The notes: a model not told the origin generated them from the letters alone. Numbered from the stretch's first letter, positions 32,170-41,396 are shown. The stretch: DNA of 64,000 nt from Lentilactobacillus kribbianus (GCF_013184075.1 NZ_JABEQQ010000002.1:310001-374000), one strand, 5' to 3'. A program made the numbers and translations.

Positions 32170-33462
32170 ATGAGATTCCAACGTCCAAAGGGAACAGCGG
32201 ATATTTTACCAGGTGAGTCAGAAAAGTGGGCTTACGTGGAAAATATTGCCCGTGATTTATTCAATAATTATCAGTATCAAGAAATTAGAACACCATTGTT
32301 TGAAAATTTTGAAGTATTTTCTAGATCATCAGGAGAAACATCTGATGTCGTTACCAAAGAAATGTATGATTTTCATGACAAAGGTGATCGTCATATCAGT
32401 CTTCGACCAGAAGGAACTGCTGGAGTTGTTCGAGCATATGTGGAAAATAAAATGTATGGTCCGGAATATCAACGCCCAGTTAAACTTTTTTACATGGGGT
32501 CCATGTTTCGTTATGAACGCCCACAATCAGGTCGACTCCGTGAATTTCACCAAATTGGGGTAGAAGCCTTTGGTAGTGATGAACCCGAAGTAGATGTTGA
32601 AGTGATTGCTATGGCAATGGATTTATTACAACAATTTGGCTTGACGGATTTACGATTGACTATTAATACGTTAGGTGATCAAGAAACTCGCGATGATTAC
32701 CGTCAAGCGCTAATTGATTATTTAGAACCACATTTTGAGGAATTAAGTGATGACTCTAAGTTACGTTTGCATAAAAATCCACTGCGAGTATTGGATAGCA
32801 AGGACCCACAAGATAAGGTTTTTGTTAAAGATGCACCTTCCATTTTAGATTTTCTATCAGAGAATTCTCAAAAGCACTTTGATCGAGTTCGATTGCTATT
32901 AGATACTTTAAATATTGATTATGAAGTAGATGCGACTATGGTGCGAGGGCTAGACTATTATAACCACACTATTTTTGAAATTATGACACAGGCCAAGACC
33001 CTTGGTGATGGGTACACAACAATTTGTGCTGGTGGTCGATATAATGGTTTAGTTAAAGAACTGGGTGGTCCGGAAGTATCTGGTGTTGGCTTTGGTTTGG
33101 GGGTTGAGCGTTTATTACTTCTATTAGAAGCTCAAGGTGTTGATATGCCATCTCTAAATACTTTAACGGCTTATATTGTAGGTATTGGAGAAGAGACTTC
33201 CCCTGCTACAATGAAGATGGTTCAATCACTACGGCAACAAGATATTTCTGCTGAAAGAGATTATCTCAATAGAAAACCAAAAGCTCAGTTTAAATCAGCT
33301 AATAAAAATAATGCTCAATTTACGATTACGATTGGTGAATCGGAAATGCAAAATCAAACGGCTAATGTTAAATCAATGGTCACTGGTGAGGAAGTTTCAG
33401 TTCCTCAAAGTGAGATTATGGTTAACTTTAAACAAGTTGTTACCGATTATTTTAATATTTAA
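32170..33462 (+). CDS. hisS: Histidyl-tRNA synthetase
   Basis: HisRS charges tRNA-His. The 430-aa class II enzyme has motif 1 near the N-terminus ([10 protein letters not shown]), motif 2 [15 protein letters not shown], the histidine-binding [12 protein letters not shown] and motif 3 [11 protein letters not shown], with a C-terminal anticodon domain. I chose ATG 32170 with TTAGGAGG upstream; the longer frame begins inside the leader terminator. aspS, which normally follows hisS in lactobacilli, is not next to it. Confidence 0.97.
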   Translation: MRFQRPKGTADILPGESEKWAYVENIARDLFNNYQYQEIRTPLFENFEVFSRSSGETSDVVTKEMYDFHDKGDRHISLRPEGTAGVVRAYVENKMYGPEYQRPVKLFYMGSMFRYERPQSGRLREFHQIGVEAFGSDEPEVDVEVIAMAMDLLQQFGLTDLRLTINTLGDQETRDDYRQALIDYLEPHFEELSDDSKLRLHKNPLRVLDSKDPQDKVFVKDAPSILDFLSENSQKHFDRVRLLLDTLNIDYEVDATMVRGLDYYNHTIFEIMTQAKTLGDGYTTICAGGRYNGLVKELGGPEVSGVGFGLGVERLLLLLEAQGVDMPSLNTLTAYIVGIGEETSPATMKMVQSLRQQDISAERDYLNRKPKAQFKSANKNNAQFTITIGESEMQNQTANVKSMVTGEEVSVPQSEIMVNFKQVVTDYFNI

Positions 33463-33466
33463 TTTT

Positions 33467-33498
33467 AAATCAGTTACTTAATAAGTAACTGATTTTTT
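33467..33498 (+). terminator. Intrinsic terminator after hisS
   Basis: AATCAGTTACTT and AGTAACTGATT form a stem of about 11 bp followed by T7. Confidence 0.94.
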
Positions 33499-33518
33499 TA
33501 CTCATATTGTTTATTAAT

Positions 33519-33527
33519 TGTTATACT
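33519..33527 (+). promoter_or_regulatory. Promoter of the YitT-family gene
   Basis: Extended -10 TGT-TATACT; no good -35. Confidence 0.55.
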
Positions 33528-33566
33528 TGGTAGGTAACTATATTAAGTGAGGTAAGATGAAAAACA

Positions 33567-34442
33567 ATGGACGATTTTGGTAGTGTTATTAAACGCCATA
33601 CATATATTACAAAAGCAACGACATCCGTAATTTACGGAATCCTAGTGTCGATAGCGGTGAACTTTTTTTGGACGCCAGGACACATTTATTCTTCCGGAAT
33701 TACCGGTTTTGCGCAATTGCTAAATACCATATCTAGTAGATTTTTACCGGTAACAATCCCAACTGGGGCTGGATTATTTATTCTGAACTTGCCATTATTT
33801 ATTTTAGCCTGGAAAGCAATCGGTCATGAGTTTACGGCTTTTACTTTTTTATCGGTATTAATGTCTAGTGTGATGATTCAGTTGTTGCATCCCATTCCAC
33901 TAACTCATGATCCCATTATTTGTGCTATTTTTGGTGGGGCAGTTAATGGTTTTGGAACGGGATTAGCACTTAGAAACGGTATTTCTACCGGTGGTTTAGA
34001 CATTTTGGGTATTGTTATTCGAAAGCGCACGGGTAGAAGCATGGGAACAATAAATATGTTCTTTAATTCGTTTATCATTATTGCTGCCGGTTTTGCTTAC
34101 GGCTGGCCATACGCTTTGTACTCAGTGCTAGGACTAATTGTTAATGCCCGAATTATGGATATGACTTATACCAACCAACAACGGATGCAAGTAATGATTA
34201 TCACTGATCGACCGAATACCGTCATTGATAGTATTCAAAATCATATGCGTCGAGGAGTTACTATCGTTAAAAATGTGGAGGGAGCTTATCATCACGATCC
34301 TAAAACCATTTTGTTTACCGTTATTTCTGGTTATGAGATGAATGAGTTGGAAGAAGCATTAGAAGAGTCTGATCCTAAAGCATTTGCGAGCGTGTCTAAT
34401 ATCGTTAAAATACTGGGTCATTTTTATGAACCAGGACCTTAA
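33567..34442 (+). CDS. YitT-family membrane protein (DUF161/DUF2179)
   Basis: The 291-aa protein has five or six membrane segments in the first 200 residues (SVIYGILVSIAVNFFW, the glycine-rich GFGTGLALRNGISTGGLDI) and a soluble C-terminal DUF2179 domain (MQVMIITDRPN, then RGVTIVKNVEGAY). Its function is not established. The only in-frame start is ATG 33567, yet the good ribosome binding site (GTGAGG, 33547-33552) is spaced for ATG 33557 in another frame. That frame stops after eight codons. One A fewer in the A5 run would join the two as MKTMDDFGS. Confidence 0.88.
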   Translation: MDDFGSVIKRHTYITKATTSVIYGILVSIAVNFFWTPGHIYSSGITGFAQLLNTISSRFLPVTIPTGAGLFILNLPLFILAWKAIGHEFTAFTFLSVLMSSVMIQLLHPIPLTHDPIICAIFGGAVNGFGTGLALRNGISTGGLDILGIVIRKRTGRSMGTINMFFNSFIIIAAGFAYGWPYALYSVLGLIVNARIMDMTYTNQQRMQVMIITDRPNTVIDSIQNHMRRGVTIVKNVEGAYHHDPKTILFTVISGYEMNELEEALEESDPKAFASVSNIVKILGHFYEPGP

Positions 34443-34456
34443 ATTAAAAAAGTAAT

Positions 34457-34493
34457 ATATTCCTAAGTTATTTAGTTCGAACTAAGGGAATAT
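34457..34493 (+). promoter_or_regulatory. Dyad (operator candidate) at the teichoic-acid cluster promoter
   Basis: A perfect 14-bp palindrome, TTAGTTCGAACTAA (34472-34485), is nested in outer arms ATATTCC (34457-34463) and GGAATAT (34487-34493). It overlaps the -35 position of the following promoter. No U-tract follows, so it is not an ordinary terminator. The regulator is unknown. Confidence 0.6.
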
Positions 34494-34501
34494 GATATAA
34501 T
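34493..34501 (+). promoter_or_regulatory. Promoter of the teichoic-acid cluster
   Basis: An extended -10 TGA-TATAAT (34493-34501) lies directly downstream of the dyad; the -35 (TAGTTC, 34473-34478, 17-bp spacing) is weak and lies inside the palindrome. Confidence 0.65.
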
Positions 34502-34538
34502 ATCGGCTGTAAAATAAATCGTTAGTGCGGTGAAGATA

Positions 34539-35711
34539 GTGAAAACTGTATATTTGTGGTTAATCAGATTAGTGTCGTTATTAAATTTATGGCGACCTAA
34601 AAAGAAAATTGTGTACCTGATGAGTTTTGGTAATAACGTTAATTTTATTAAGCAGTTAGCGCAAAGTTTACCACAACAGACTCAAATTATTGTGTTGTAT
34701 CGAGAAGAAGCAGAGGCAGCGGCTACTGATCTAGCCGCTTTTGGATTGGAAACCATCCAATTTGATGACAACTTGTATTTTGCTACTCAACTAATTCCCG
34801 TCATAATGGGTGCTAAAATCATCTTTTGTGATAATTATTATGCTTTTCTTGGTGGATTAGTTCATTCTTCACGAACTAAAATTGTTCAACTCTGGCATGC
34901 AGCTGGCGCAATTAAAAAATTTGGTTGGGAAGATCCCATAACTAACAGACGTAGTAACAGCGATAAGCGGCGTTTTCAGCAAGTGTATAATCAGTTCAAT
35001 GAATATATTGTTGGCTCTGAAGCGATGGGGTCGGTGTTTGAAAATAGCTATCATGAACCCAGTTCTAAAATGCAGCTATTAGGTTATCCACGCTCGGACC
35101 GTTATTTGAATCAAACCTGGATTCAAAATTCACGTGAAAGAGTTTATTACATTGCACCAGAGTTGAAAAACAAACGGGTAATTTTATATGCTCCTACATA
35201 TCGAGAGAATAAAAGTGTTCAGTTACCCAAGGGAGTTTCAGAGGCGCTAACGGTTGATCCTGATGCAATTGTAGTTATTAAACTTCATCCGTTGCTAAGA
35301 AAACATGAACACGAATTACAACGACAAAATACCGCTCAAATTCGGTTTTATCATCAATTATCAACTAGTGAACTATTGACGGTGACTGATACCTTAATTA
35401 CTGATTACTCGTCAGTAGCTTTTGATTATAGTCTGTTAAAAATTGCAAAATCAATTATTTTTTATATGTTTGATTTTGATAGTTATCAGCAAAATCCTGG
35501 TATACAAGATGATTTCTTAAGTTGGTTGCCATCTAAACCAGTTAAAACGTTGGCTGAGTTAAAAGCGGCCATTTTAAGTCGACAAGAAACCGATTTTAAT
35601 AAATTTAACGAAAAATGGAATACTTATAATGATGGTCAAGCGACCGGTCGAGTTGTTCGACGTTACGTCAAATACGTTACTAAAAATAATAGAAAGAATA
35701 AGGAGTCTTAA
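34539..35711 (+). CDS. CDP-glycerol glycerophosphotransferase family protein (TagB/TagF-like)
   Basis: This enzyme of wall teichoic acid synthesis transfers glycerol phosphate from CDP-glycerol to a lipid-linked acceptor. In the 390-aa product a hydrophobic, basic N-terminus probably sits on the membrane. The catalytic region has LWHAAGAIKKFGWED, ILYAPTYREN, VIKLHPL and ITDYSSVAFDY. The WHAAGAIKKFG form and length fit a TagB-type primase better than a polymerase, but this is inference. I prefer GTG 34539 with GGTGA 5 nt upstream; GTG 34530 is an alternative. tagG follows after 2 bases. Confidence 0.87.
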   Translation: MKTVYLWLIRLVSLLNLWRPKKKIVYLMSFGNNVNFIKQLAQSLPQQTQIIVLYREEAEAAATDLAAFGLETIQFDDNLYFATQLIPVIMGAKIIFCDNYYAFLGGLVHSSRTKIVQLWHAAGAIKKFGWEDPITNRRSNSDKRRFQQVYNQFNEYIVGSEAMGSVFENSYHEPSSKMQLLGYPRSDRYLNQTWIQNSRERVYYIAPELKNKRVILYAPTYRENKSVQLPKGVSEALTVDPDAIVVIKLHPLLRKHEHELQRQNTAQIRFYHQLSTSELLTVTDTLITDYSSVAFDYSLLKIAKSIIFYMFDFDSYQQNPGIQDDFLSWLPSKPVKTLAELKAAILSRQETDFNKFNEKWNTYNDGQATGRVVRRYVKYVTKNNRKNKES

Positions 35712-35713
35712 TT

Positions 35714-36523
35714 TTGAAAGAAGTATATATGTTGCTAAAGGAGCAAGTTTCCAACTTCGGAATTATTTCTCGAATTTCTCGATACACTGATAAGGCAGAG
35801 TATCAGAGCCACTATCTGGGATTAGTTTGGGAGTATCTTTATCCACTAATTCAAATTGGTATTTACTGGCTAGTGTTTGGGATTGGTTTGAAAAAAGGTA
35901 ATGCAACTGGTGGGGTTAGTTATTTAGCCTGGATGGTAATTGGTATTACGCCTTGGTTTTACATGAACCGGGCTACACTGGATGCTTCAAAGAGTATTTA
36001 CCAACGAGTTGGAATGGTTTCGAAAATGAAATTTCCAGTGAGCATATTACCAACGATTAAAATTTTTAGTAACTTAAGTTCATTTTGGACAATGTTAGTT
36101 GTGTCTATTTTGGTTGGTTTGCTTCATGGAGTTCACCCAACAATTTATTGGATTCAATGGATTTATTATTTCATTGCCATGATTGCGTGGTTACTAGCAT
36201 TTGGTATTTTTAATTCGACTATTTCTATTTTGGTTCGTGACTACCATATTTTGTTACAATCATTTATGAGAATGCTATTTTATATGTCTGGTGTTTTATT
36301 TAACTTCCAAACAGATGCATTTCCAGCACCCATTGTTAGAATTCTGCAATTAAATCCGTTCTTTTACGTGGTGTCTGGTTTTCGAGAATCTATGTTGGGC
36401 CACACGTGGTTCTGGCAAAATACGACTTTAAACTTAGTATTTTGGGGCTTTGTGCTATTCTTCTTACTTGTAGGATCACATTTACACTTTAAGTTCCGTT
36501 CTAAATTTGTGGATTTAGTTTAA
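35714..36523 (+). CDS. tagG: Teichoic acid ABC transporter permease (TagG-type)
   Basis: The 269-aa ABC-2-type permease has about six membrane segments. Typical features are YQSHYLGLVWEYLYPLIQIGIYW near the N-terminus and the C-terminal LQLNPFFYVVSGFRES motif of polysaccharide and teichoic acid exporters. With TagH it would move the lipid-linked polymer across the membrane. The start is TTG with AAGGAG 8 nt upstream. No TagH ATPase gene is adjacent, so the partner must be elsewhere. It lies between two glycerophosphotransferase genes. Confidence 0.88.
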   Translation: MKEVYMLLKEQVSNFGIISRISRYTDKAEYQSHYLGLVWEYLYPLIQIGIYWLVFGIGLKKGNATGGVSYLAWMVIGITPWFYMNRATLDASKSIYQRVGMVSKMKFPVSILPTIKIFSNLSSFWTMLVVSILVGLLHGVHPTIYWIQWIYYFIAMIAWLLAFGIFNSTISILVRDYHILLQSFMRMLFYMSGVLFNFQTDAFPAPIVRILQLNPFFYVVSGFRESMLGHTWFWQNTTLNLVFWGFVLFFLLVGSHLHFKFRSKFVDLV

Positions 36524-36539
36524 GTCAAGGAGCAATTTT

Positions 36540-37766
36540 ATGAAAAAACAATTAATTGATAAATTAAAATTAATTGCTCGTAAGGGACTCATCGTGATGA
36601 ACGATGGGTTTCTTTGTTTATCAGTTAAAAAAGGGCAAATGATTTTTGAAAGTTTTAACGGTAAGAATATTAACGATAATCCTTTGGCTATTTACCAACA
36701 GCTTATTAAAAATAAACCTGAATTAGCAGAGAAAATGTATTTTAGTGTTAAACCTAGTGAATATCGCCGGTTAAAAGCAGAGCACCCCAACATACGAATT
36801 ATTAAGCGATTTACTCCCCAATGGGTAAGTATTATTGCTCGGGCTCAATTTTGGGTAATGAACTCACGAATGCCAACCTGGTGGAAGAAAAATAAACAGA
36901 CGACTTATATTCAAACTTGGCATGGAACCCCATTAAAAAAACTGGGGATTGATATTAGTAACGTGGAAATTCCGGGACAAACAACAGCGAGCTATCACGC
37001 TGATTTTAGTAAAGAGGCTAGTCGCTGGAATTACTTAATTGCACCTAATCAATATTCTGAGAATATTTTTACCAGGGCATTTAATTTTAAAAATCGCTAT
37101 TTAGAAATTGGCTATCCTAGAAATGATGTTTTATATCAAGAAAATAACGCGCCTGCTATTAAAACTTTAAAGCAGCGAATACTGGGTAAAATTCCTAAGC
37201 GTATTATTATGTATGCACCAACCTGGCGTGACGATGATTTTATTCAACAAGGAAAGTATCATTTTACCTTACCATTTGATTTAAATCAGTTTTTTAAACA
37301 AGTTGATAATGATACAATTCTAATCATTAGACCCCATTATTTAGTTGCTGATCAAATTGACATTAGTGGATTTGAAGGACGGGTTTTTGTGATTCCTAAT
37401 CATGATATTAATGAACTATATTTAATTACGGATCTTTTAATAACTGATTATTCGTCAGTTATGTTTGATTATGCTAATTTAAAGCGACCAATGTTATTTT
37501 TCGCGTATGACTTACCACATTATAAAGATAAACTGCGAGGATTTTATCTTCCTTATGATCAACAATATTTACCTGGTCCTTTGGTAACTCAAACCCAGGA
37601 TTTTTATCAAAAAATTGCTAGTTGGCATCGTACGGGAATAAACCAGGTGTATAGTCAAAAATTAGCGGAGTTCAATCAACAATTTTGTAGTTGGGATGAT
37701 GGTCATGCAGCACAACAAGTTAGTAATTTAATCCAAGAAGTAATTAAAGGAGAAGATCATGGATAA
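36540..37766 (+). CDS. CDP-glycerol glycerophosphotransferase family protein (TagF/TarF-like)
   Basis: This 408-aa second member of the same family has [13 protein letters not shown] near residue 128, [17 protein letters not shown] and [18 protein letters not shown]. It has only the GT-B catalytic region; B. subtilis TagF is much longer. It could extend the poly-glycerol-phosphate chain or add to a primer, and the sequence alone does not settle this. It overlaps the endonuclease IV gene by 8 bases and shares the transcript with the TagB-like and TagG genes. Confidence 0.87.
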   Translation: MKKQLIDKLKLIARKGLIVMNDGFLCLSVKKGQMIFESFNGKNINDNPLAIYQQLIKNKPELAEKMYFSVKPSEYRRLKAEHPNIRIIKRFTPQWVSIIARAQFWVMNSRMPTWWKKNKQTTYIQTWHGTPLKKLGIDISNVEIPGQTTASYHADFSKEASRWNYLIAPNQYSENIFTRAFNFKNRYLEIGYPRNDVLYQENNAPAIKTLKQRILGKIPKRIIMYAPTWRDDDFIQQGKYHFTLPFDLNQFFKQVDNDTILIIRPHYLVADQIDISGFEGRVFVIPNHDINELYLITDLLITDYSSVMFDYANLKRPMLFFAYDLPHYKDKLRGFYLPYDQQYLPGPLVTQTQDFYQKIASWHRTGINQVYSQKLAEFNQQFCSWDDGHAAQQVSNLIQEVIKGEDHG

Positions 37767-38676
37767 TTCATTTTTAATTGGTTCACACGTTAGCATGAAG
37801 GGAACGGAAATGTTTCTAGGAGCAGCCCAAGAAGCACAATCATTTAATGAAAATGTCTTTATGGTTTATACAGGTGCTCCCCAAAATACAGTACGAAAAC
37901 CAGTTGAAAAATTTAGGGCAACCGAAGGAGAAGAATATATGACTGCTCACGGATTGCAACAAGTAGTCGTGCATGCACCATATATTATTAATTTAGGAAA
38001 TACCACTAAACCAGAAAATTTTAGATTTGGTATTGAATTCTTAAAATCTGAAATTCAGCGAGCAGAAGCTATTGGAGCAAAGCAAATTGTCTTACATCCA
38101 GGCGCTCACGTTGGTGCAGGTGCTAAAAAAGCCATCCAACAAATTGCGGACGGCTTAAATGAAGTGATTGATCCTAATCAAAAAGTACAAATTGCTCTAG
38201 AAACGATGGCTGGTAAGGGAACTGAAGTTGGTCGTAGTTTTGAGGAGATCGCAGCTATCATTGAAAAAATTAATAATCCTGAAAAAATTTCAGTAACTTT
38301 TGATACTTGTCATACTAATGATGCTGGTTATGATGTTAAAAATAATTTTGATGAAGTACTCAAAGAATTTGATGATGTGATTGGTTTAGATAAATTAGCA
38401 GTAGTTCATTTAAATGATTCTAAAAACGAAATGGGTAGCCATAAAGATCGTCATGAAATTATTGGTTTAGGAACAATTGGATTTGAGGCACTTAACCAAA
38501 TTGCCCACCATCCCAGCTTAACTAATATTCCTAAAATTTTAGAAACACCAATTCTTAAAGATACTGATAATAAAAAAATCACTTATAATCCACATGGCTA
38601 TGAAGTAGCTATGCTAAGAAACCAGCGAATGAATGATAATATTATTGAAGATATGAAAAACCAGGTTGCTTTTTAG
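37759..38676 (+). CDS. nfo: Endonuclease IV (AP endonuclease)
   Basis: Nfo cuts DNA at abasic sites during base excision repair. The 305-aa AP-endonuclease-2 family protein has the N-terminal [10 protein letters not shown]. Zinc ligands appear in [61 protein letters not shown] and LETP. Its start lies inside the previous gene with AAGGAG upstream, so it is cotranscribed with the teichoic-acid genes; no functional link is implied. Confidence 0.95.
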   Translation: MDNSFLIGSHVSMKGTEMFLGAAQEAQSFNENVFMVYTGAPQNTVRKPVEKFRATEGEEYMTAHGLQQVVVHAPYIINLGNTTKPENFRFGIEFLKSEIQRAEAIGAKQIVLHPGAHVGAGAKKAIQQIADGLNEVIDPNQKVQIALETMAGKGTEVGRSFEEIAAIIEKINNPEKISVTFDTCHTNDAGYDVKNNFDEVLKEFDDVIGLDKLAVVHLNDSKNEMGSHKDRHEIIGLGTIGFEALNQIAHHPSLTNIPKILETPILKDTDNKKITYNPHGYEVAMLRNQRMNDNIIEDMKNQVAF

Positions 38677-39492
38677 TTATTTTTGCAAATCAATGTTAAG
38701 ACTTTCCAGGATGATCGAGGCCGTTTCTTCAATGGATTTATTAGCGACGTTAATGGTCAAGCAATCAATCCGTCTATATAAATTGATGGCATATTCTAAT
38801 TCTTGACGAATATGACTGGTATCTGAATATGGAGTTTCGGCATTAAGGCCATATGCAAGCATACGTTGACGTCTAATTTGACTTAATTTTTCTGGACTAT
38901 TAGTTAAACCAAAAATCCGATTATGATCAACTTGTTTTAATTCAGCAGGAATCTTTAAATCTGGACCCACTGGCAGGTTGGCTACCCGTAAGCCTTGGTT
39001 AGCTAAATAAAGGGATAAGGGTGTTTTAGAGGTACGAGAGACACCTAATAGTACAATATCGGCTTCTAGCATCCCCTTAGGGTTCTTACCATCATCATTA
39101 GTGACGGCAAATTCCATTGCGTCAATTCGACTAAAGTAAGCTGGATTAAGATCATGAATTAGTCCTGGAACATTTTCTGGAATTAACCCAGTAGCTTGAG
39201 TGATGAAGCCCATGGGTGTCTGAATACAATCAAATGAATATAAGCCATGGTCTTTAGCATAGTTAGTAACCATATCACTAAGTTCCTGGTTAACTAGAGT
39301 ATGAAAAATCATTGCTTGTTGTTCTTGGGCCATATGTAAAATGCCAGTTAAAATAGATTCGGTTTGAACAAACGGAAAACGATGCAGTTTAGGTTCTAAA
39401 GTAGGAAATTGGGATGCCGCTGTTTGAGCTACTGTTTGAGTAGTTGCGCCACTAGAATCAGATATAATGAAGAAATTAATCGTTTTAGCCAT
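38677..39492 (-). CDS. Pyruvate, phosphate dikinase regulatory protein (PDRP, DUF299)
   Basis: This 271-aa protein of the bifunctional kinase/pyrophosphorylase family inactivates and reactivates PPDK or PEP synthase by ADP-dependent phosphorylation. It has the N-terminal NFFIISDSSGATTQTVAQTA and the P-loop-like GVSRTSKTPLSLYLAN near residue 155, followed by NLPVGPDLKIPAEL. I chose ATG 39492; the frame extends upstream past its own predicted promoter. It converges on nfo with no gap, and no PPDK gene is in this window. Confidence 0.92.
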   Translation of the reverse strand: MAKTINFFIISDSSGATTQTVAQTAASQFPTLEPKLHRFPFVQTESILTGILHMAQEQQAMIFHTLVNQELSDMVTNYAKDHGLYSFDCIQTPMGFITQATGLIPENVPGLIHDLNPAYFSRIDAMEFAVTNDDGKNPKGMLEADIVLLGVSRTSKTPLSLYLANQGLRVANLPVGPDLKIPAELKQVDHNRIFGLTNSPEKLSQIRRQRMLAYGLNAETPYSDTSHIRQELEYAINLYRRIDCLTINVANKSIEETASIILESLNIDLQK

Positions 39493-39518
39493 GATTGAAA
39501 TACCTCGTTTTTTTATTA

Positions 39519-39548
39519 ATTTTAGCATGCAAATACTTTTTGTCACAA
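39519..39548 (-). promoter_or_regulatory. Promoter of the PDRP gene
   Basis: On the minus strand, TTGTGA (39543-39548), an 18-bp spacer and TAAAAT (39519-39524) with upstream TGC. It is back-to-back with the rpsU promoter. Confidence 0.6.
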
Positions 39549-39552
39549 ATTG

Positions 39553-39581
39553 TTGACGTATTTTACAAACTTATGTATAAT
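39553..39581 (+). promoter_or_regulatory. Promoter of rpsU
   Basis: TTGACG (39553-39558), a 17-bp spacer and TATAAT (39576-39581): near consensus, as expected for a ribosomal protein gene. The leader is about 70 nt and T-rich, with no terminator hairpin. Confidence 0.88.
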
Positions 39582-39659
39582 TTACTCTGGACCGTTGTTA
39601 AGTATTGTTTTTTTGCTTTGTAACAGTTACATTTCAAGCGCGGAGGGAGGGAATTTCAT

Positions 39660-39851
39660 ATGGCAAAGACAGTCGTTCGAAAAAACGAGTCTCTTGATGA
39701 TGCTCTTCGACGCTTTAAACGAACAGTTTCAAAAAGCGGTACACTTCAGGAATATCGTAAACGCGAATTTTACGAAAAACCAAGTGTCAAGAAAAAGTTA
39801 AAATCAGAAGCAGCACGTAAACGTAATAATAAGAAGAAGCGCCGTTTCTAA
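39660..39851 (+). CDS. rpsU: 30S ribosomal protein S21
   Basis: The 63-aa protein is strongly basic. It begins [21 protein letters not shown] and has a poly-basic tail ([11 protein letters not shown]), both diagnostic of S21. GGAGGGAGGG precedes ATG. A longer + strand frame at 39550-39801 overlaps it and is a shadow. The gene is monocistronic between its own promoter and a terminator. Confidence 0.98.
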   Translation: MAKTVVRKNESLDDALRRFKRTVSKSGTLQEYRKREFYEKPSVKKKLKSEAARKRNNKKKRRF

Positions 39852-39861
39852 GCGTATTTTG

Positions 39862-39898
39862 AGATCGGGACCTAATTTATTAGGTTCTGATCTTTTTT
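39862..39898 (+). terminator. Intrinsic terminator after rpsU
   Basis: AGATC and GATCT form the base, and GACCTAA / TTAGGTT the upper stem, followed by T6. Confidence 0.93.
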
Positions 39899-39900
39899 AA

Positions 39901-39909
39901 TGTTAAAAT
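39901..39909 (+). promoter_or_regulatory. Promoter of yqeY and downstream genes
   Basis: Extended -10 TGT-TAAAAT directly after the rpsU terminator; no clear -35. Confidence 0.5.
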
Positions 39910-39942
39910 TAAACTATAAAAACTTAAGGAGATACCTGAATA

Positions 39943-40386
39943 ATGAACAAACAAGAACAATTAAATGCAGATCTAAAAACAGCCATGAAGTCGCGTGATA
40001 AGTTATCATTAACCGTTATTCGGGGACTTAAATCACAATTAACTAATAAACAAATTGAATTAGGACATGAACTTTCAGACTCAGAAGCTGATGAAGTAAT
40101 TCTAAAAGAATTAAAGCAACAAAAAGAATCACTAACTGAATTTGAAAAAGGCGGTCGTGATGATTTAGCGGATGAACAAAAAGCTCAAATTGAAATCACC
40201 GAAAAATATGCTCCTAAACAAATGGACACGGCAGAAATTCAACAAGTAGTGTCTCAAACTATCAAAGATGTGAATGCTAGTTCTATGAGTGACTTTGGTA
40301 AAGTTATGGGTGCGGTTATGCCTAAATTAAAAGGGCAGGCAGACGGTAATGAAGTCAAAGCAGCAGTTAAACAGGCCCTTCAATAA
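39943..40386 (+). CDS. yqeY: GatB/YqeY domain-containing protein
   Basis: The 147-aa helical YqeY-family protein (LNADLKTAMKSRDKLSLTVIRGLKS, and C-terminal DFGKVMGAVMPKLKGQADGN) resembles the tail domain of the GatB amidotransferase subunit. It may touch tRNA, but its role is not established. rpsU-yqeY-phoH is the normal Firmicute order. Confidence 0.95.
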   Translation: MNKQEQLNADLKTAMKSRDKLSLTVIRGLKSQLTNKQIELGHELSDSEADEVILKELKQQKESLTEFEKGGRDDLADEQKAQIEITEKYAPKQMDTAEIQQVVSQTIKDVNASSMSDFGKVMGAVMPKLKGQADGNEVKAAVKQALQ

Positions 40387-40407
40387 AAAGTAAAGGAGCT
40401 CACTTAT

Positions 40408-41382
40408 TTGACAGAAATAAATGACGAAAAGTTAATTACTCGTGAAGTAAATATTGATAATGCCGATACGCTTTTAGCGGTTGTGGGAGCCCAAAATGCT
40501 TTTATGACTATCCTTGAAGAAGGTTTAAATGTATCAATTAATGTCTTTGGCACTAGTCTGAAAATTTCTGGAGCTGAAGAACCGGTTAATTTAGCCGAGA
40601 CAGTTATTGATAATCTAGTTGCACTAGTTGATCATGATATCACCATTAACAGTAGCGATATTGTTAGTGCTGTTTCAATGGCTCAAAAAGGCACTTTAGG
40701 TTATTTTCAAGACTTGTATAATCATGTGCTCCTAAAAGATGCTAAGGGCAAGGCCATTAGAATTAAAACTTTTGGTCAACGACAATACGTTAATTCTATT
40801 AAGCACAATGATATTACTTTCGGCATTGGACCGGCCGGAACTGGAAAAACGTTTTTGGCAGTAGTGATGGCCGTTGCAGCTTTAAAAAAGGGCTTAGTGG
40901 ATCGAATTGTTTTAACTCGACCAGCTGTTGAAGCGGGTGAAAGCCTGGGCTTTTTACCTGGCGATTTAAAGGACAAGGTTGATCCATATCTTCGGCCAAT
41001 TTATGACGCCTTAAATGCTATTTATGGGGTCGAACATACGGAGCGGCTTATTGAACGCAATGTAATTGAAATTGCTCCGTTAGCTTATATGCGGGGGCGA
41101 ACATTAGATAATGCTTTCGTTATTTTAGATGAGGCTCAAAATACCACTAATTCGCAAATGAAGATGTTTCTTACTCGTCTAGGATTTGGTTCTAAAATGA
41201 TTGTAAACGGTGATGTATCACAAATTGATATTCCTAATAAACGTCATAGTGGTTTAGTGGAAGCCCAACAAATTTTACGTGAAGTTGATGGTATTAATTT
41301 TGTTGAATTCACGTCAGAAGATGTGGTACGCCACCCAGTAGTGGCAAAGATTATCAACGCTTACGAGCAAACTGGACAATAA
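40408..41382 (+). CDS. phoH: PhoH-like ATPase
   Basis: The 324-aa PhoH-family protein has Walker A GPAGTGKTF near residue 142 and Walker B VILDEAQN near residue 240. A KH-like N-terminal region precedes the ATPase. It is linked to RNA metabolism and normally encoded just before ybeY. The start is TTG with AAGGAG upstream. Confidence 0.94.
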   Translation: MTEINDEKLITREVNIDNADTLLAVVGAQNAFMTILEEGLNVSINVFGTSLKISGAEEPVNLAETVIDNLVALVDHDITINSSDIVSAVSMAQKGTLGYFQDLYNHVLLKDAKGKAIRIKTFGQRQYVNSIKHNDITFGIGPAGTGKTFLAVVMAVAALKKGLVDRIVLTRPAVEAGESLGFLPGDLKDKVDPYLRPIYDALNAIYGVEHTERLIERNVIEIAPLAYMRGRTLDNAFVILDEAQNTTNSQMKMFLTRLGFGSKMIVNGDVSQIDIPNKRHSGLVEAQQILREVDGINFVEFTSEDVVRHPVVAKIINAYEQTGQ

Positions 41383-41396
41383 AGAGGAGTATGTAA

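Noticed and set aside
34530-38676. Teichoic-acid cluster as a horizontally acquired island
   Set aside because: Base composition and codon use look like the neighbours and there are no mobile-element remnants or tRNA genes at its edges.
39550-39801. 83-aa + strand frame upstream of and overlapping rpsU
   Set aside because: It begins inside the rpsU promoter and overlaps the certain S21 gene in another frame.
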